64,000 nt of DNA from the NCBI RefSeq assembly GCF_023284025.1, contig NZ_JAKIKR010000005.1:62001-126000 (forward strand), read 5' to 3'. The DNA comes from Shewanella abyssi. Lineage in GTDB: Bacteria; Pseudomonadota; Gammaproteobacteria; Enterobacterales; Shewanellaceae. A program made the position numbers and the translations under genes. A model generated the notes under the pieces. The model was not told the origin of the DNA and ran no database searches. It worked only from the letters and a program-made list of their open reading frames with translations. Below are positions 33,616-43,224 of this stretch, in pieces (within the stretch, counting starts at the first letter, position 1; every line of letters begins with the position of its first letter).

Positions 33616-34737
33616 TTAATTACTCATTCTTAACGTCAAGCGAGTATCTTTACCCACTTTGCGTTCATCTATTACATTAATACTAGGGATCTGTGACATG
33701 GTCTCAAATTGGGGTAAGGCAAGTAAGTCTCGCCCTTGAGCGCCCAGTATCTTCATTGCTTGATATAAAATAATTTCATCAGCTAAGTGATCGCTAACAA
33801 ACGCACCAGCAAGTGTGCCACCAGCCTCAACTAATACTGAGTTACAGGTTTTGCCAAGTAAAGTAAGCACAGCCATAAGGTCGACTCGATTTTCTTTGGC
33901 GGGCAATATCTGGTGGCTAACATGAGCCGGCCATGCCGACTTAATATTCTCAGGGTAGTCACAAGTACTAATGAGTAAAATAGGGCTGTCGATGGAAAAC
34001 ATCTTAAGCTCAGCACCGAGCCGTGCTTGGCTGTCTAATACTACACGCATCGGTTGATGCAGTTCTGCAGGGGCGATCTCATTTGATAAAGAACCTAACT
34101 CGCTATGGCGTACATTTAAACTGGGGTCATCAGCCAAAACGGTTTCAACACCGGTGATCAATGCGCAATGTCTTGCACGCACCCGCTGTACATCTCTACG
34201 GGCTTCTGGGCCAGTAATCCACTTCGACTCGCCATTCGATAATGCCGTTTTACCATCAAGGCTAGCAGCCAGCTTTACCGTTACCCAGGGTAACCCCTGC
34301 TGCATTCTCTTCAAAAAGCCTAGGTTAACCTGCTTAGCAGCGTCGGTTAATAAACCAACATCAACTTGAATACCTGCATCGCGAAGCATGGCAATACCAC
34401 GACCAGAGACTTGTGGGTTAGGATCGGTCACGGCAATAACAACGCGGCTAACGTTGCTTTCGATTAATGCTTTGGCACAAGGCGGGGTTCGGCCATAATG
34501 GCTGCAGGGTTCTAATGTGACGTACGCGGTCGCACCAACGGCATCTTCACCCGCCATATTAAGCGCGTAGACTTCAGCGTGAGGGCCACCGGCACGAATA
34601 TGGTAACCTTCGCCAACAATCACACCGTCTTTAACTAATACGCTGCCAACACAAGGATTGGGTCTGGTGGTATAGAGCCCTTTTTGCGCTAACTCAATAG
34701 CAAGACTCATCATTTGATTGTCTTCAGTTGACCACAT
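33616..34737 (-). CDS. ribD: Riboflavin-specific deaminase/reductase RibD
   Basis: Bifunctional enzyme performing the deamination and side-chain reduction steps of riboflavin synthesis. 373 residues: N-terminal zinc deaminase domain with HAEVYAL near residue 52 and the PCSHYGRTPPC cysteines near residue 77, then a DHFR-like reductase domain from about 145 (VTVKLAASLDGKTAL). 47 bp downstream of nrdR and 4 bp before ribE. Confidence 0.97.
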   Translation of the reverse strand: MWSTEDNQMMSLAIELAQKGLYTTRPNPCVGSVLVKDGVIVGEGYHIRAGGPHAEVYALNMAGEDAVGATAYVTLEPCSHYGRTPPCAKALIESNVSRVVIAVTDPNPQVSGRGIAMLRDAGIQVDVGLLTDAAKQVNLGFLKRMQQGLPWVTVKLAASLDGKTALSNGESKWITGPEARRDVQRVRARHCALITGVETVLADDPSLNVRHSELGSLSNEIAPAELHQPMRVVLDSQARLGAELKMFSIDSPILLISTCDYPENIKSAWPAHVSHQILPAKENRVDLMAVLTLLGKTCNSVLVEAGGTLAGAFVSDHLADEIILYQAMKILGAQGRDLLALPQFETMSQIPSINVIDERKVGKDTRLTLRMSN

Positions 34738-34784
34738 AGTAAAATGAGTTCCGATTAATCAATAAGGTAATTAAGGAGGTATAA

Positions 34785-35234
34785 CTATTTCTGTAAGTCT
34801 GCGATAGCTTCACCAAACTCTGATACGTCTTCAAATGCGCGGTAAACCGAAGCAAAGCGGATGTAGGCTACTTTGTCTAAGTTAACCAATTGGTCCATCA
34901 TCAAGTTACCAATCAGCTCGGATTTAACTTCACGCTCTCCCGTTGCACGCAACATCGACTTAATCTTAGTCAATGATTGCTCGATTTGGTCCATAGACAC
35001 CGGTCTTTTCTCGACCGCTCTAAGCATACCGCCGCGCAGTTTCTCTTCATCAAAAGGTTGGCGACTACCATCTTGTTTTACCACTCGAGGCATCACAAGT
35101 TCAGCACCTTCAAATGTAGTGTAACGCTCATGGCATTGCACACACTCTCGACGACGACGTACTTGATGGCCATCGGCGACAAGTCGCGAATCAATCACTT
35201 TAGTGTCTGTTGCGCTGCAAAATGGACAATGCAT
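34785..35234 (-). CDS. nrdR: Transcriptional repressor NrdR
   Basis: Zinc-finger/ATP-cone repressor of ribonucleotide reductase genes. 149 residues with Cys pairs in [13 protein letters not shown] and [16 protein letters not shown], then an ATP-cone from about residue 49 ([16 protein letters not shown]). It leads the riboflavin genes, as in many gammaproteobacteria. Confidence 0.97.
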   Translation of the reverse strand: MHCPFCSATDTKVIDSRLVADGHQVRRRRECVQCHERYTTFEGAELVMPRVVKQDGSRQPFDEEKLRGGMLRAVEKRPVSMDQIEQSLTKIKSMLRATGEREVKSELIGNLMMDQLVNLDKVAYIRFASVYRAFEDVSEFGEAIADLQK

Positions 35235-35303
35235 CGGGCCTCCGGTCTGGTTTTAGAAGTCGTTAGGTTAACGGTTTAAGAAAAACCATTATAAATTACC
35301 AAC

Positions 35304-35330
35304 AAAAATGGCCGCATAAATGCGGCCATT
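35304..35330 (-). terminator. Rho-independent terminator of glyA
   Basis: A perfect 10-bp stem (AATGGCCGCA at 35307-35316 with its complement at 35321-35330) with a TAAA loop is followed on the minus strand by a T run. It is 28 bp past the glyA stop, isolating nrdR from glyA. Confidence 0.9.
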
Positions 35331-35357
35331 AAAGTTTACCTGATTTAACGCTTAAGG

Positions 35358-36614
35358 TTAACCGTAAACAGGGAACTTAGCGCACAATTCAAGAACCTGC
35401 GACTTTACCCGCTCGCTAACAGCAAGATCTGAAATGTCATCAAGCACATCACACATCCAGTTAGTCAGCTGCACAGACTCGTCCTCACCAAAACCACGAC
35501 GGGTTACAGCTGGAGAACCAATACGTAGACCCGATGTCACAAAGGGTGAACGTGGGTCATTAGGGACTGAGTTTTTGTTGACGGTAATGTTGGCATTACC
35601 GAGCGCTGCGTCAGCTTCTTTACCGGTGATATCTTTGCTGATCAAATCAAGCAAGAATAGGTGGTTGTCAGTACCGCCAGAAACAACATCATAACCACGT
35701 TCAATAAACGTGCGTGCCATTGCTTTTGCGTTAACAACAACTTGCTCTTGGTATGTCGTAAATTCAGGTTCTAGAGCTTCCTTAAATGCAACCGCTTTAG
35801 CAGCGATAACATGCATCAAAGGACCACCTTGACCACCTGGGAATACTGCAGAGTTAAGCTTTTTGTAAATCGCTTCATCATCAATGGCAGAAAGGATCAA
35901 ACCACCACGAGGGCCCGCTAGGGTCTTATGCGTCGTTGTGGTAACAACATGCGCATGTGGCAGCGGGTTGGGATAGATACCAGCAGCAACAAGACCAGCA
36001 ACGTGTGCCATATCAACGAATAGGTAAGCACCGATTTTATCGGCGATTTCGCGGAACTTGCCCCAATCAACGATACCTGAGTATGCGCTGAAACCAGCAA
36101 TGATCATCTTAGGTTGATGTTCAACGGCCAGGCGTTCAACTTCAGCGTAATCAATCTTGCCTGTTGACTCGTCAATACCGTACTGAACAGCATTATAAAG
36201 CTTACCAGAGAAGCTAACATGTGAGCCGTGAGTCAAATGACCACCGTGAGCAAGGCTCATACCTAGTACAGTGTCGCCACCTTGAAGAAGCGCCATAAAT
36301 ACGGCAGCGTTAGCTTGTGAACCAGAGTGTGGTTGAACGTTAGCGTAGGTTGCGCCGAACAACTCTTTGGCACGAGAGATAGCAAGCTCTTCAACGATAT
36401 CAACATGCTCACAACCACCGTAATAACGCTTACCAGGGTAACCTTCTGCATACTTGTTAGTAAGCTGAGAACCTTGAGCTTCAAAAACGCGAGGGCTAGT
36501 GTAGTTTTCTGAAGCAATGAGTTCGATGTGCTCTTCTTGACGACGAGTTTCATCTTCAATCGCTGCAAACAATTGTGGATCGTAATCCGCGATATTCATG
36601 TCTTTTTTCAGCAT
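35358..36614 (-). CDS. glyA: Serine hydroxymethyltransferase
   Basis: PLP enzyme that converts serine and tetrahydrofolate to glycine and methylene-THF. 418 residues: N-terminal [29 protein letters not shown], and the PLP lysine in [15 protein letters not shown] near residue 230. It stands alone between a terminator downstream and a palindromic control region upstream at 36648-36670. Full length and intact. Confidence 0.99.
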   Translation of the reverse strand: MLKKDMNIADYDPQLFAAIEDETRRQEEHIELIASENYTSPRVFEAQGSQLTNKYAEGYPGKRYYGGCEHVDIVEELAISRAKELFGATYANVQPHSGSQANAAVFMALLQGGDTVLGMSLAHGGHLTHGSHVSFSGKLYNAVQYGIDESTGKIDYAEVERLAVEHQPKMIIAGFSAYSGIVDWGKFREIADKIGAYLFVDMAHVAGLVAAGIYPNPLPHAHVVTTTTHKTLAGPRGGLILSAIDDEAIYKKLNSAVFPGGQGGPLMHVIAAKAVAFKEALEPEFTTYQEQVVVNAKAMARTFIERGYDVVSGGTDNHLFLLDLISKDITGKEADAALGNANITVNKNSVPNDPRSPFVTSGLRIGSPAVTRRGFGEDESVQLTNWMCDVLDDISDLAVSERVKSQVLELCAKFPVYG

Positions 36615-36939
36615 TATTCACTCCAGCTGTAAATTCTTATAGTAGGGTTGCGCGGTATGATACAGCGCAATTGATCACAATCCCAGCATTAGAAACATGA
36701 AATTACTTGCAATTTCCCATGAGCGACATTGGATAAAGAGCAAATTTACGCGGGAAACCTGCTCAGGGATTGTATTACATAGAAAAAACGCCTTTAATCT
36801 ATCGATTCATTACCTTGTAGTGAATATACAGAAAACTCTGTTCTATAAATGAGCCTGCTCATCTGTCTTTATTCGCCGATAGTGGAATGCAGAATTTCGA
36901 TGCTCAATTAACCCTCTAGCGCGATTTAACACCTTCCAC
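36615..36939. other. Intergenic region upstream of glyA
   Basis: The only clear structure in this 325-bp stretch is the near-perfect palindrome at 36648-36670. No riboswitch-like fold, small ORF or terminator for the upstream minus-strand gene was recognised. Confidence 0.5.
36648..36670 (-). promoter_or_regulatory. 23-bp near-perfect palindrome in the glyA leader
   Basis: Arms of 11 bases around a central G at 36659 match at 10 of 11 positions; the outer arms are TTGCGC (36648-36653) and GCGCAA (36665-36670). The centre includes a possible minus-strand -10 (TATCAT). It lies 34 bp before the glyA start codon. It could be an operator overlapping the promoter. It does not match the PurR consensus, so the binding protein is unknown. 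Confidence 0.55.
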
Positions 36940-38481
36940 CTAGTATCGATAGGCTAAGCGCACACTAGTACGGCTTTCACTATCATCATTGCGGTAAAAA
37001 ATATTGCGATTATCAATACCCGCTAAAGTACCACTGCGATCAAGTCGCTCATGGTGCATGCTCAGACCGAACGTTTTGCTGATGGGCACTTCAAGATAAA
37101 CTTCGTAACGATCACGGCTATCTTTAAAGTCTAAATCGCTCTTATTAGGATTCCAGTCACTACTGCGATTAAACTCTTTATCATCAATAGAATCCCATCG
37201 CTGGGAGGTGACTTTTAAGCCTAACAGTAGGTCTCTGTAACTCGCTTCAACTTTCACTTTTGCGGTGTGACCCAAGGCATAAGCATAACCGCCCTCCCAA
37301 AGCACAGATTTAGTTCCCCAAAACTGTCCACCTGAAGCACGGTAATCTTTACTGGCAAAGGGTTTCACCATACTAAAATCAGCAAAAATATCACCGCGGA
37401 CGCTGACATTTACATCCGCATTTTGCCATTCACCGCCAACAGATAAGCCAATAACATTAATGGCAGCGTAGAAATCCTCTTCATCTTCCTGACCTAAACT
37501 ACTGTATTCAATTCCCATAGACGGACCGACAAACCAGCTATGCCCCCAGGAATCACGTGAGCCCGTCATTGGCTTTACCTCATCAGTGTAACCTCCTAAA
37601 AAGAGTGACGATGACAGCTGCCAATCTTCTACCCCCTCTTCGGAGACACCCAGTTCCATATCAAGCTCAACCAAACTCGGTGTTGCCGATAACGCATCGT
37701 ATTGGCCTTGCACGCTGTCGATGCTGGCTTCAACGCCAAACAGCATGGTCGTGGTGGAAATATCGGCCACAGCTTTAGTTGAATATAAAACACCAGTATA
37801 AATATCGAATTGATCTTGAGCTTTTCGTCGCTCAAAGCGGTTGGGCGAATCGTAACCAAACCAGCCACGTATGCTTCTTGATGGATTAAATACTGCCGCA
37901 AAGGTTGCCGGTACCCAACCGTCTTTAGTGTCTAACATCTCTGATAATTGGAACAAGCTTTCACCTAACACTGAACCACCAAAGGTGGTCACTATCTGAT
38001 CGTTAATACTGACGACCTCTTTATACTCGGCAAACACTTCCCATATACCTGATGCCAAAAAGTTACCCAGCATTGACTCATAATAATTAAAATTATAATT
38101 ACGGAACGCTTGATGGTAGAGCGCGCCAGCATATGCGTGCCCCCAATTCATGCCGACTTCATTATCATCAAGCTTCCACGATTCAGTCGTGACAATACGA
38201 TCAACAAAATACTGGCCGGTATTGCCTTCAATCTCGTAATCAAAATCCTCTTTCATGCTCTCTTCGCCGGATTTATACAGCAGCTCACCCATAACCAAAA
38301 CGACGCTAATTTCAGCTAACGCTCCCCACCAATCTTTCTCTATCAGTTGTGGTAATGTAATGGCGGGATCGCTTTGTGACTCACGAATAATAGCTGCTGA
38401 GGGATCTGCCTCATCGGCCCACACTGGCGCCTTGAGCGCAAAAATAACAGTCGCGAATACTGCATACTTTTTAATTTTCAA
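36940..38481 (-). CDS. DUF3943-type outer membrane protein
   Basis: 513 residues, function unknown. A signal peptide (about 1-22, cleaved after VWA) is followed by a region with the DUF3943-like block NWGHAYAGALYHQAFRNYNF near residue 109 and EVFAEYKEVVSINDQIVTT near residue 147. The C-terminal half alternates polar and aromatic residues in strand-like segments and ends in LAYRY, with the terminal aromatic typical of outer-membrane beta barrels. Stands alone between glyA and ettA. The family assignment is from memory of the motif and is moderately sure. Confidence 0.72.
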   Translation of the reverse strand: MKIKKYAVFATVIFALKAPVWADEADPSAAIIRESQSDPAITLPQLIEKDWWGALAEISVVLVMGELLYKSGEESMKEDFDYEIEGNTGQYFVDRIVTTESWKLDDNEVGMNWGHAYAGALYHQAFRNYNFNYYESMLGNFLASGIWEVFAEYKEVVSINDQIVTTFGGSVLGESLFQLSEMLDTKDGWVPATFAAVFNPSRSIRGWFGYDSPNRFERRKAQDQFDIYTGVLYSTKAVADISTTTMLFGVEASIDSVQGQYDALSATPSLVELDMELGVSEEGVEDWQLSSSLFLGGYTDEVKPMTGSRDSWGHSWFVGPSMGIEYSSLGQEDEEDFYAAINVIGLSVGGEWQNADVNVSVRGDIFADFSMVKPFASKDYRASGGQFWGTKSVLWEGGYAYALGHTAKVKVEASYRDLLLGLKVTSQRWDSIDDKEFNRSSDWNPNKSDLDFKDSRDRYEVYLEVPISKTFGLSMHHERLDRSGTLAGIDNRNIFYRNDDSESRTSVRLAYRY

Positions 38482-38729
38482 TTTATTCCCTTAAATTAAC
38501 CCATCAGATTGCTATCACAATCGTTACTGCAGCTCTATTTGGACTCGGCCACATCTTTACGTTAACAACTGTTACCGCGATGTTACATAAATCCAGTTGA
38601 AATATCAGCTAATCCACCCATTTGAGACAATACTTTTATTGAACTGCAGACCCCTAAGACAAAGTTCAGATTTAAGTTAAGCCGCGATTCGAGTAGAATT
38701 GCGGCCATTCCCAGTCAAAGAGAAATAAA

Positions 38730-40397
38730 ATGGCTCAGTTTGTATATAGCATGCTTAGAGTGGGCAAGATTGTTCCGCCTAAAAAGCAAATTCTAAAAGA
38801 TATCTCCTTAAGCTTTTTCCCGGGTGCCAAAATTGGTGTTTTAGGGCTCAACGGCTCAGGTAAATCAACCCTGCTGCGTATTATGGCCGGCCTCGATACT
38901 GAAATTGAGGGCGAAGCACGACCAATGCAAGATCTTAAAATTGGTTACTTGCCCCAGGAACCCAAACTCGATCCAAATCAAACGGTACGTGAAGCACTCG
39001 AAGAAGCCGTGTCTGAAGCAAAAAATGCACTGACTCGCTTAGATGAGGTTTATGCGCTTTATGCTGAACCTGATGCCGATTTTGATGCCCTCGCGAAAGA
39101 GCAGGGTCTACTTGAAGCCATTATTCAATCACAAGATGCTCATAACCTTGATGTGGTGCTAGAGCGCGCGGCTAACGCATTGCGTTTACCCGATTGGGAT
39201 GAAAAGATTGCAGTACTCTCTGGTGGTGAAAGGCGCCGTATCGCTATTTGCCGACTGTTACTTGAAAAGCCTGACATGTTACTGCTCGATGAACCAACCA
39301 ACCACTTGGATGCAGAATCCGTCGCTTGGTTAGAGCGTTTTCTACAAGATTACGCAGGTACTGTAGTGGCGATTACCCACGATAGATATTTCCTCGACAA
39401 TGCCGCCGGTTGGATTTTAGAACTCGACCGTGGTGAAGGGATCCCATGGGAGGGTAACTACTCTTCGTGGCTAGAACAAAAAAATGCGCGTCTGCAGCAA
39501 GAATCAGCCACTCAAAGTGCCCGTCAAAAGACGATTGCTAAAGAACTTGAATGGGTGCGTCAAGGTGCTAAAGGGCGTCAGTCAAAAGGCAAAGCGCGTA
39601 TGGCTCGATTTGAAGAGCTTAATACCAACGACTATCAAAAGCGTAACGAGACCAACGAGCTGTACATTCCGCCAGGGCCTCGCTTAGGTGATAAGGTTAT
39701 TGAGATTAATAACCTGACTAAATCTTACGGTGACCGAGTACTGATCGACGATTTAAGTTTTTCAGTGCCTAAAGGGGCGATAGTCGGCATCATCGGTGCC
39801 AACGGTGCGGGTAAGTCAACACTGTTCAAAATGATCTCCGGTGCAGAGCAACCTGACAGCGGCACTGTTGAAATAGGTGAATCAGTACAGCTCGCGTCTG
39901 TTGAACAGTTCCGTGATTCAATGAATGATAAGAATACGGTTTGGCAGGAGATCTCCGGTGGCCAAGACATTATGCGCATCAACAACACTGAAATAGCGAG
40001 TAGAGCCTACGTTGGTCGCTTCAACTTCCGTGGTGGAGATCAGCAAAAAATCATCGGTACTTTATCCGGTGGTGAACGCAACCGCGTACATTTAGCCAAG
40101 CTAATACAAGCTGGCGGTAACGTGTTACTGCTCGATGAACCCACCAACGACTTAGACGTTGAAACGCTGCGAGCACTAGAAGAAGCCCTGCTCGAGTTTC
40201 CTGGTTGCGCCTTGGTCATTTCCCATGACCGTTGGTTCCTCGACCGCATCGCAACACACATTCTCGATTATCGTGATGAAGGTAAAGTTAACTTCTACGA
40301 AGGTAACTACACCGAGTACTCTACTTGGTTAAAAGACACCTTGGGTACCGACGTCGTCGAGCCCCATCGATTAAAGTACAAGCGAATGACTAAATAG
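38730..40397 (+). CDS. ettA: Energy-dependent translational throttle protein EttA
   Basis: ABC-F ATPase that binds the ribosomal E site and gates the first steps of elongation by ADP/ATP ratio. 555 residues with two ABC domains: Walker A GLNGSGKST near residue 39 and GANGAGKST near residue 356, signatures LSGGERRR and LSGGERNR, Walker B LLLDEPTNHLD and LLLDEPTNDLD. The arm insertion and the linker (about 245-320) are present. Cytoplasmic; AGAGAAA precedes the ATG. Confidence 0.97.
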   Translation: MAQFVYSMLRVGKIVPPKKQILKDISLSFFPGAKIGVLGLNGSGKSTLLRIMAGLDTEIEGEARPMQDLKIGYLPQEPKLDPNQTVREALEEAVSEAKNALTRLDEVYALYAEPDADFDALAKEQGLLEAIIQSQDAHNLDVVLERAANALRLPDWDEKIAVLSGGERRRIAICRLLLEKPDMLLLDEPTNHLDAESVAWLERFLQDYAGTVVAITHDRYFLDNAAGWILELDRGEGIPWEGNYSSWLEQKNARLQQESATQSARQKTIAKELEWVRQGAKGRQSKGKARMARFEELNTNDYQKRNETNELYIPPGPRLGDKVIEINNLTKSYGDRVLIDDLSFSVPKGAIVGIIGANGAGKSTLFKMISGAEQPDSGTVEIGESVQLASVEQFRDSMNDKNTVWQEISGGQDIMRINNTEIASRAYVGRFNFRGGDQQKIIGTLSGGERNRVHLAKLIQAGGNVLLLDEPTNDLDVETLRALEEALLEFPGCALVISHDRWFLDRIATHILDYRDEGKVNFYEGNYTEYSTWLKDTLGTDVVEPHRLKYKRMTK

Positions 40398-40418
40398 CCA
40401 TTCATTTATACATTTGAA

Positions 40419-40443
40419 ACAGAGGCTTAGGCCTCTGTTTTTG
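40419..40443 (+). terminator. Rho-independent terminator of ettA
   Basis: An 8-bp stem (ACAGAGGC at 40419-40426 with GCCTCTGT at 40431-40438) with a TTAG loop ends in a T run. It is 22 bp past the ettA stop codon. The 265 bp that follow, up to 40708, hold no recognised site. Confidence 0.88.
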
Positions 40444-40708
40444 TATGAAAACTAAAACTCTCTCTTCTCCCATTTCCACTGCCCTGCTGTTGATGACCTT
40501 TTCTAAGATATAAAAAGTACCTATAGCCCCAGTCATATAAACTGCCACAGCTTATTTCCAATTAAGCCACAAAAAAGATCAAAGTATGAGATGCTAGGTT
40601 AAAAATCAATGGAATAATAAGCACTAACACCATGGATGATAAAAACCTTCTTCCACAGAAAATCACGCTCAGTCTTCATTGGCAGCTGCAGAAAAGAAGC
40701 ACTAAATA

Positions 40709-41773
40709 ATGAACAATATTTTTCGCCTTTCATTACTGGGGCTAACCTTGCTTAGCCCGTTTGTCATTGCAGAGCCTGTTACCGAGTTTGACGGTCCCTA
40801 CGTGATAACACCTAAACATGAGCAAACCATCGCTTACTGGGTTTGTGACAATAAGCTCAAGACCACCGCGGTTGTCAGCCAACAAGTGAGTCGTCCAGCT
40901 CACTGTGGTGATTTGCCAGAAGTGATGCTTTCAAATGACCTTAAACAAGTCATGCCTGACACCTATTCAGCTATTAAAAAAGTGGTCGCCTTAAGTGATG
41001 TTCATGGCCAATATGACGTTCTTATTACCCTGCTCAAAAATCAGAACATTATCGATAGCGACGGCAACTGGGCCTTCGGCGAAGGTCATATGGTGATGAC
41101 GGGGGATATTTTCGACCGCGGCCATCAGGTGAATGAGGTGCTGTGGTTCATGTATCAACTCGACCAACAAGCCAGAGAGGCTGGCGGCATGGTACACCTA
41201 TTAATGGGTAACCATGAGCAGATGGTACTTAATGGTGACTTGCGTTATGTACACCAGCGCTATGATATAGCGGCAACACTCATTGACCGCCCCTACGACA
41301 AGCTCTACGGCGCAGATACTGAAATAGGTCAATGGCTAAGAAGTAAAAACACCATCATTAAGATCAACGATGTGCTGTACATGCATGGTGGGATCAGCAG
41401 CGAGTGGATAACTCGAGAGCTTACACTAGCAAAAGCCAATTCGCTTTATCGACAGCATATTGGTACAGCAAAAAAAACGCTTAAGGCAGATGACCTGCTA
41501 AATTTTCTGTTCTTTGGTAATGGGCCAACCTGGTATAGGGGTTACTTTTCCGAAGCGTTTACCGAAACAGAACTCGATACCATCCTTAACTATTTTGCTG
41601 TAAAACGAATTGTGGTTGGCCATACTTCGCAAGAGAGAGTATTGGGACTGTTTCACAACAAGGTTATCGCCGTCGATAGCAGCATTAAAAATGGCCAATC
41701 AGGTGAACTACTCCTCATTAAGGATAATGACCTAACCCGTGGCTTATATAACGGCAGTCGCCAAACGCTTTGA
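40709..41773 (+). CDS. Exported PPP-family phosphatase (Shewanella-like phosphatase)
   Basis: 354-residue metallophosphoesterase with a signal peptide at about 1-21 (cleaved after VIA), so probably periplasmic. It carries the PPP-family metal and catalytic motifs: SDVHGQYD near residue 97, TGDIFDRG near residue 132, MGNHEQM near residue 168, and the later VVGHTSQ. This pattern is that of the bacterial SLP group, whose cold-active Shewanella member was described as a protein-tyrosine phosphatase. Natural substrate unknown. Two N-terminal Cys (CDN, HCGD) could form a disulfide. Confidence 0.88.
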   Translation: MNNIFRLSLLGLTLLSPFVIAEPVTEFDGPYVITPKHEQTIAYWVCDNKLKTTAVVSQQVSRPAHCGDLPEVMLSNDLKQVMPDTYSAIKKVVALSDVHGQYDVLITLLKNQNIIDSDGNWAFGEGHMVMTGDIFDRGHQVNEVLWFMYQLDQQAREAGGMVHLLMGNHEQMVLNGDLRYVHQRYDIAATLIDRPYDKLYGADTEIGQWLRSKNTIIKINDVLYMHGGISSEWITRELTLAKANSLYRQHIGTAKKTLKADDLLNFLFFGNGPTWYRGYFSEAFTETELDTILNYFAVKRIVVGHTSQERVLGLFHNKVIAVDSSIKNGQSGELLLIKDNDLTRGLYNGSRQTL

Positions 41774-42090
41774 TCTATCACTAACGCTAAGAAACCTAGC
41801 AATACCAAGCACCAGTTAGTCACAATAGAGTAACTGACTGGTGCTAATTGCAACTGAGAGTATATGGTTTTATTGCTGCGCCCCCCGTTAACTCCCTTGA
41901 ACTTATGCTTAAGCGCGACAAATGAAACCAGAAATAAAACAGATCGGCAACTATGTTAAAAACTCGCCACCACAGTGAACGCCCTGTAAATAACTAAATG
42001 CTAATTTTCGCTACTTTACATTGATTTACCCTACTGATGCTTTTTTTTTCTTAAAATACAGCCAACTTCGGCAGCGTTAAGTAATCATTC
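41774..42090. other. Intergenic region with a 13-bp hairpin
   Basis: A stem with one mismatch joins 41808-41820 to 41833-41845 about 35 bp past the phosphatase stop. It lacks a T run, so it is only a possible terminator. A run of nine T at about 42041-42049 precedes the efflux genes. Nothing else was recognised. Confidence 0.4.
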
Positions 42091-43224
42091 ATGAAAACAT
42101 CAACTTTTGTTATTCCTATCTTGCTCATAGTGGCGGCAACACTGACGTATAGCCGTTTATCTGAAGCTAAAAAAACGGATTCAAAAGAGCGAACGATTCG
42201 TACCGTCCCGGTGATCACTGGCACTGTTGAGCAACATGAACTTGCCCAATCGCTATCGCTCGTCGGTAAACTTGATGCTGAACAATCGGTCTTAATTGCC
42301 CCGCAAATCGCCGGAAAAATAGCTGCAATTAATATCAGTTCAAATCAAGAGATAAACGAAGGCCAGCTGCTCATTCAACTTGATGATGCAAAAGCGCAAG
42401 CAGCCCTTGCAGAAGCCGCCGCTTACCTTACTGATGAAAAGCGTAAGCTGACTGAGTTTTCAAAACTGATTAGTCGCAATGCAATTACCCAGACAGAGAT
42501 TGATGCGCAAAAAGCCAATGTCGATATGGCGGCTGCAAGACTAGCAGCAGCCCAGGCAGACTTGGATTATCACTATTTAAGCGCGCCATTTTCTGGCACT
42601 GCTGGATTGGTCGACTTTAGCCAAGGGAAAATGGTGACCGCGGGTACTGAACTCATCAGCCTCGATGACCTGTCCAGTATGCGTTTAGATCTGCAAGTCC
42701 CGGAACATTATCTAGCGATGCTAAGCCCGGGAATGACCGTGGTCGCCACAAGCCGTGCTTGGCCAGATACTCACTTTTCCGGTGAGGTGACAGCTATCGA
42801 TTCCCGGGTAAGCCAAGACACGCTCAATCTGCGTGTTCGGGTTCAATTCAACAACAACCATCATCAGCTAAAACCGGGCATGATGATGTCTGCCACTCTC
42901 GTTTTCCCAAGCGTATCTGAGCCTGTTATTCCCGTGCAAGCATTGGAGTACTCAGGTACCAATCGTTTCGTTTATGTCGTCAGCGAAGAGGGGATCGCGA
43001 CGCGCACCAAAGTAACCTTAGGTGCCCGTATCGACAATCAAGTGCTTATCACCGCTGGCCTAGCCATTGGCGATAGAGTCGTCGTGCAAGGGTTGGTTAA
43101 TATGCGTGATGGTTTACGTGTTGATGACTTACAGGTGAATAGTTTACAGCTTGATAGTTTGACTGATCCTGCAATTGCCCAAGATGCTGAGCAACAAACA
43201 GAGCCAGCGCGAGGTAGCATTTAA
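42091..43224 (+). CDS. RND efflux periplasmic adaptor (membrane fusion protein)
   Basis: 377 residues. An N-terminal membrane anchor/signal (about 1-20) is followed by the adaptor hallmark lipoyl half-motifs (VLIAPQIAGKIAAINISSNQ near residue 70 and YHYLSAPFSGTAGLVDF near residue 160) either side of a short alpha hairpin, then beta-barrel and membrane-proximal domains. It joins an inner-membrane RND pump to an outer-membrane channel. The pump gene starts at the next base after this stop codon. No outer-membrane factor gene is adjacent, so a TolC-like partner encoded elsewhere is likely. Confidence 0.92.
   Translation: MKTSTFVIPILLIVAATLTYSRLSEAKKTDSKERTIRTVPVITGTVEQHELAQSLSLVGKLDAEQSVLIAPQIAGKIAAINISSNQEINEGQLLIQLDDAKAQAALAEAAAYLTDEKRKLTEFSKLISRNAITQTEIDAQKANVDMAAARLAAAQADLDYHYLSAPFSGTAGLVDFSQGKMVTAGTELISLDDLSSMRLDLQVPEHYLAMLSPGMTVVATSRAWPDTHFSGEVTAIDSRVSQDTLNLRVRVQFNNNHHQLKPGMMMSATLVFPSVSEPVIPVQALEYSGTNRFVYVVSEEGIATRTKVTLGARIDNQVLITAGLAIGDRVVVQGLVNMRDGLRVDDLQVNSLQLDSLTDPAIAQDAEQQTEPARGSI

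Noticed and set aside
36615..36939. Glycine riboswitch ahead of glyA
   Set aside because: No tandem aptamer-like conserved segments were seen; only the 23-bp palindrome stands out.
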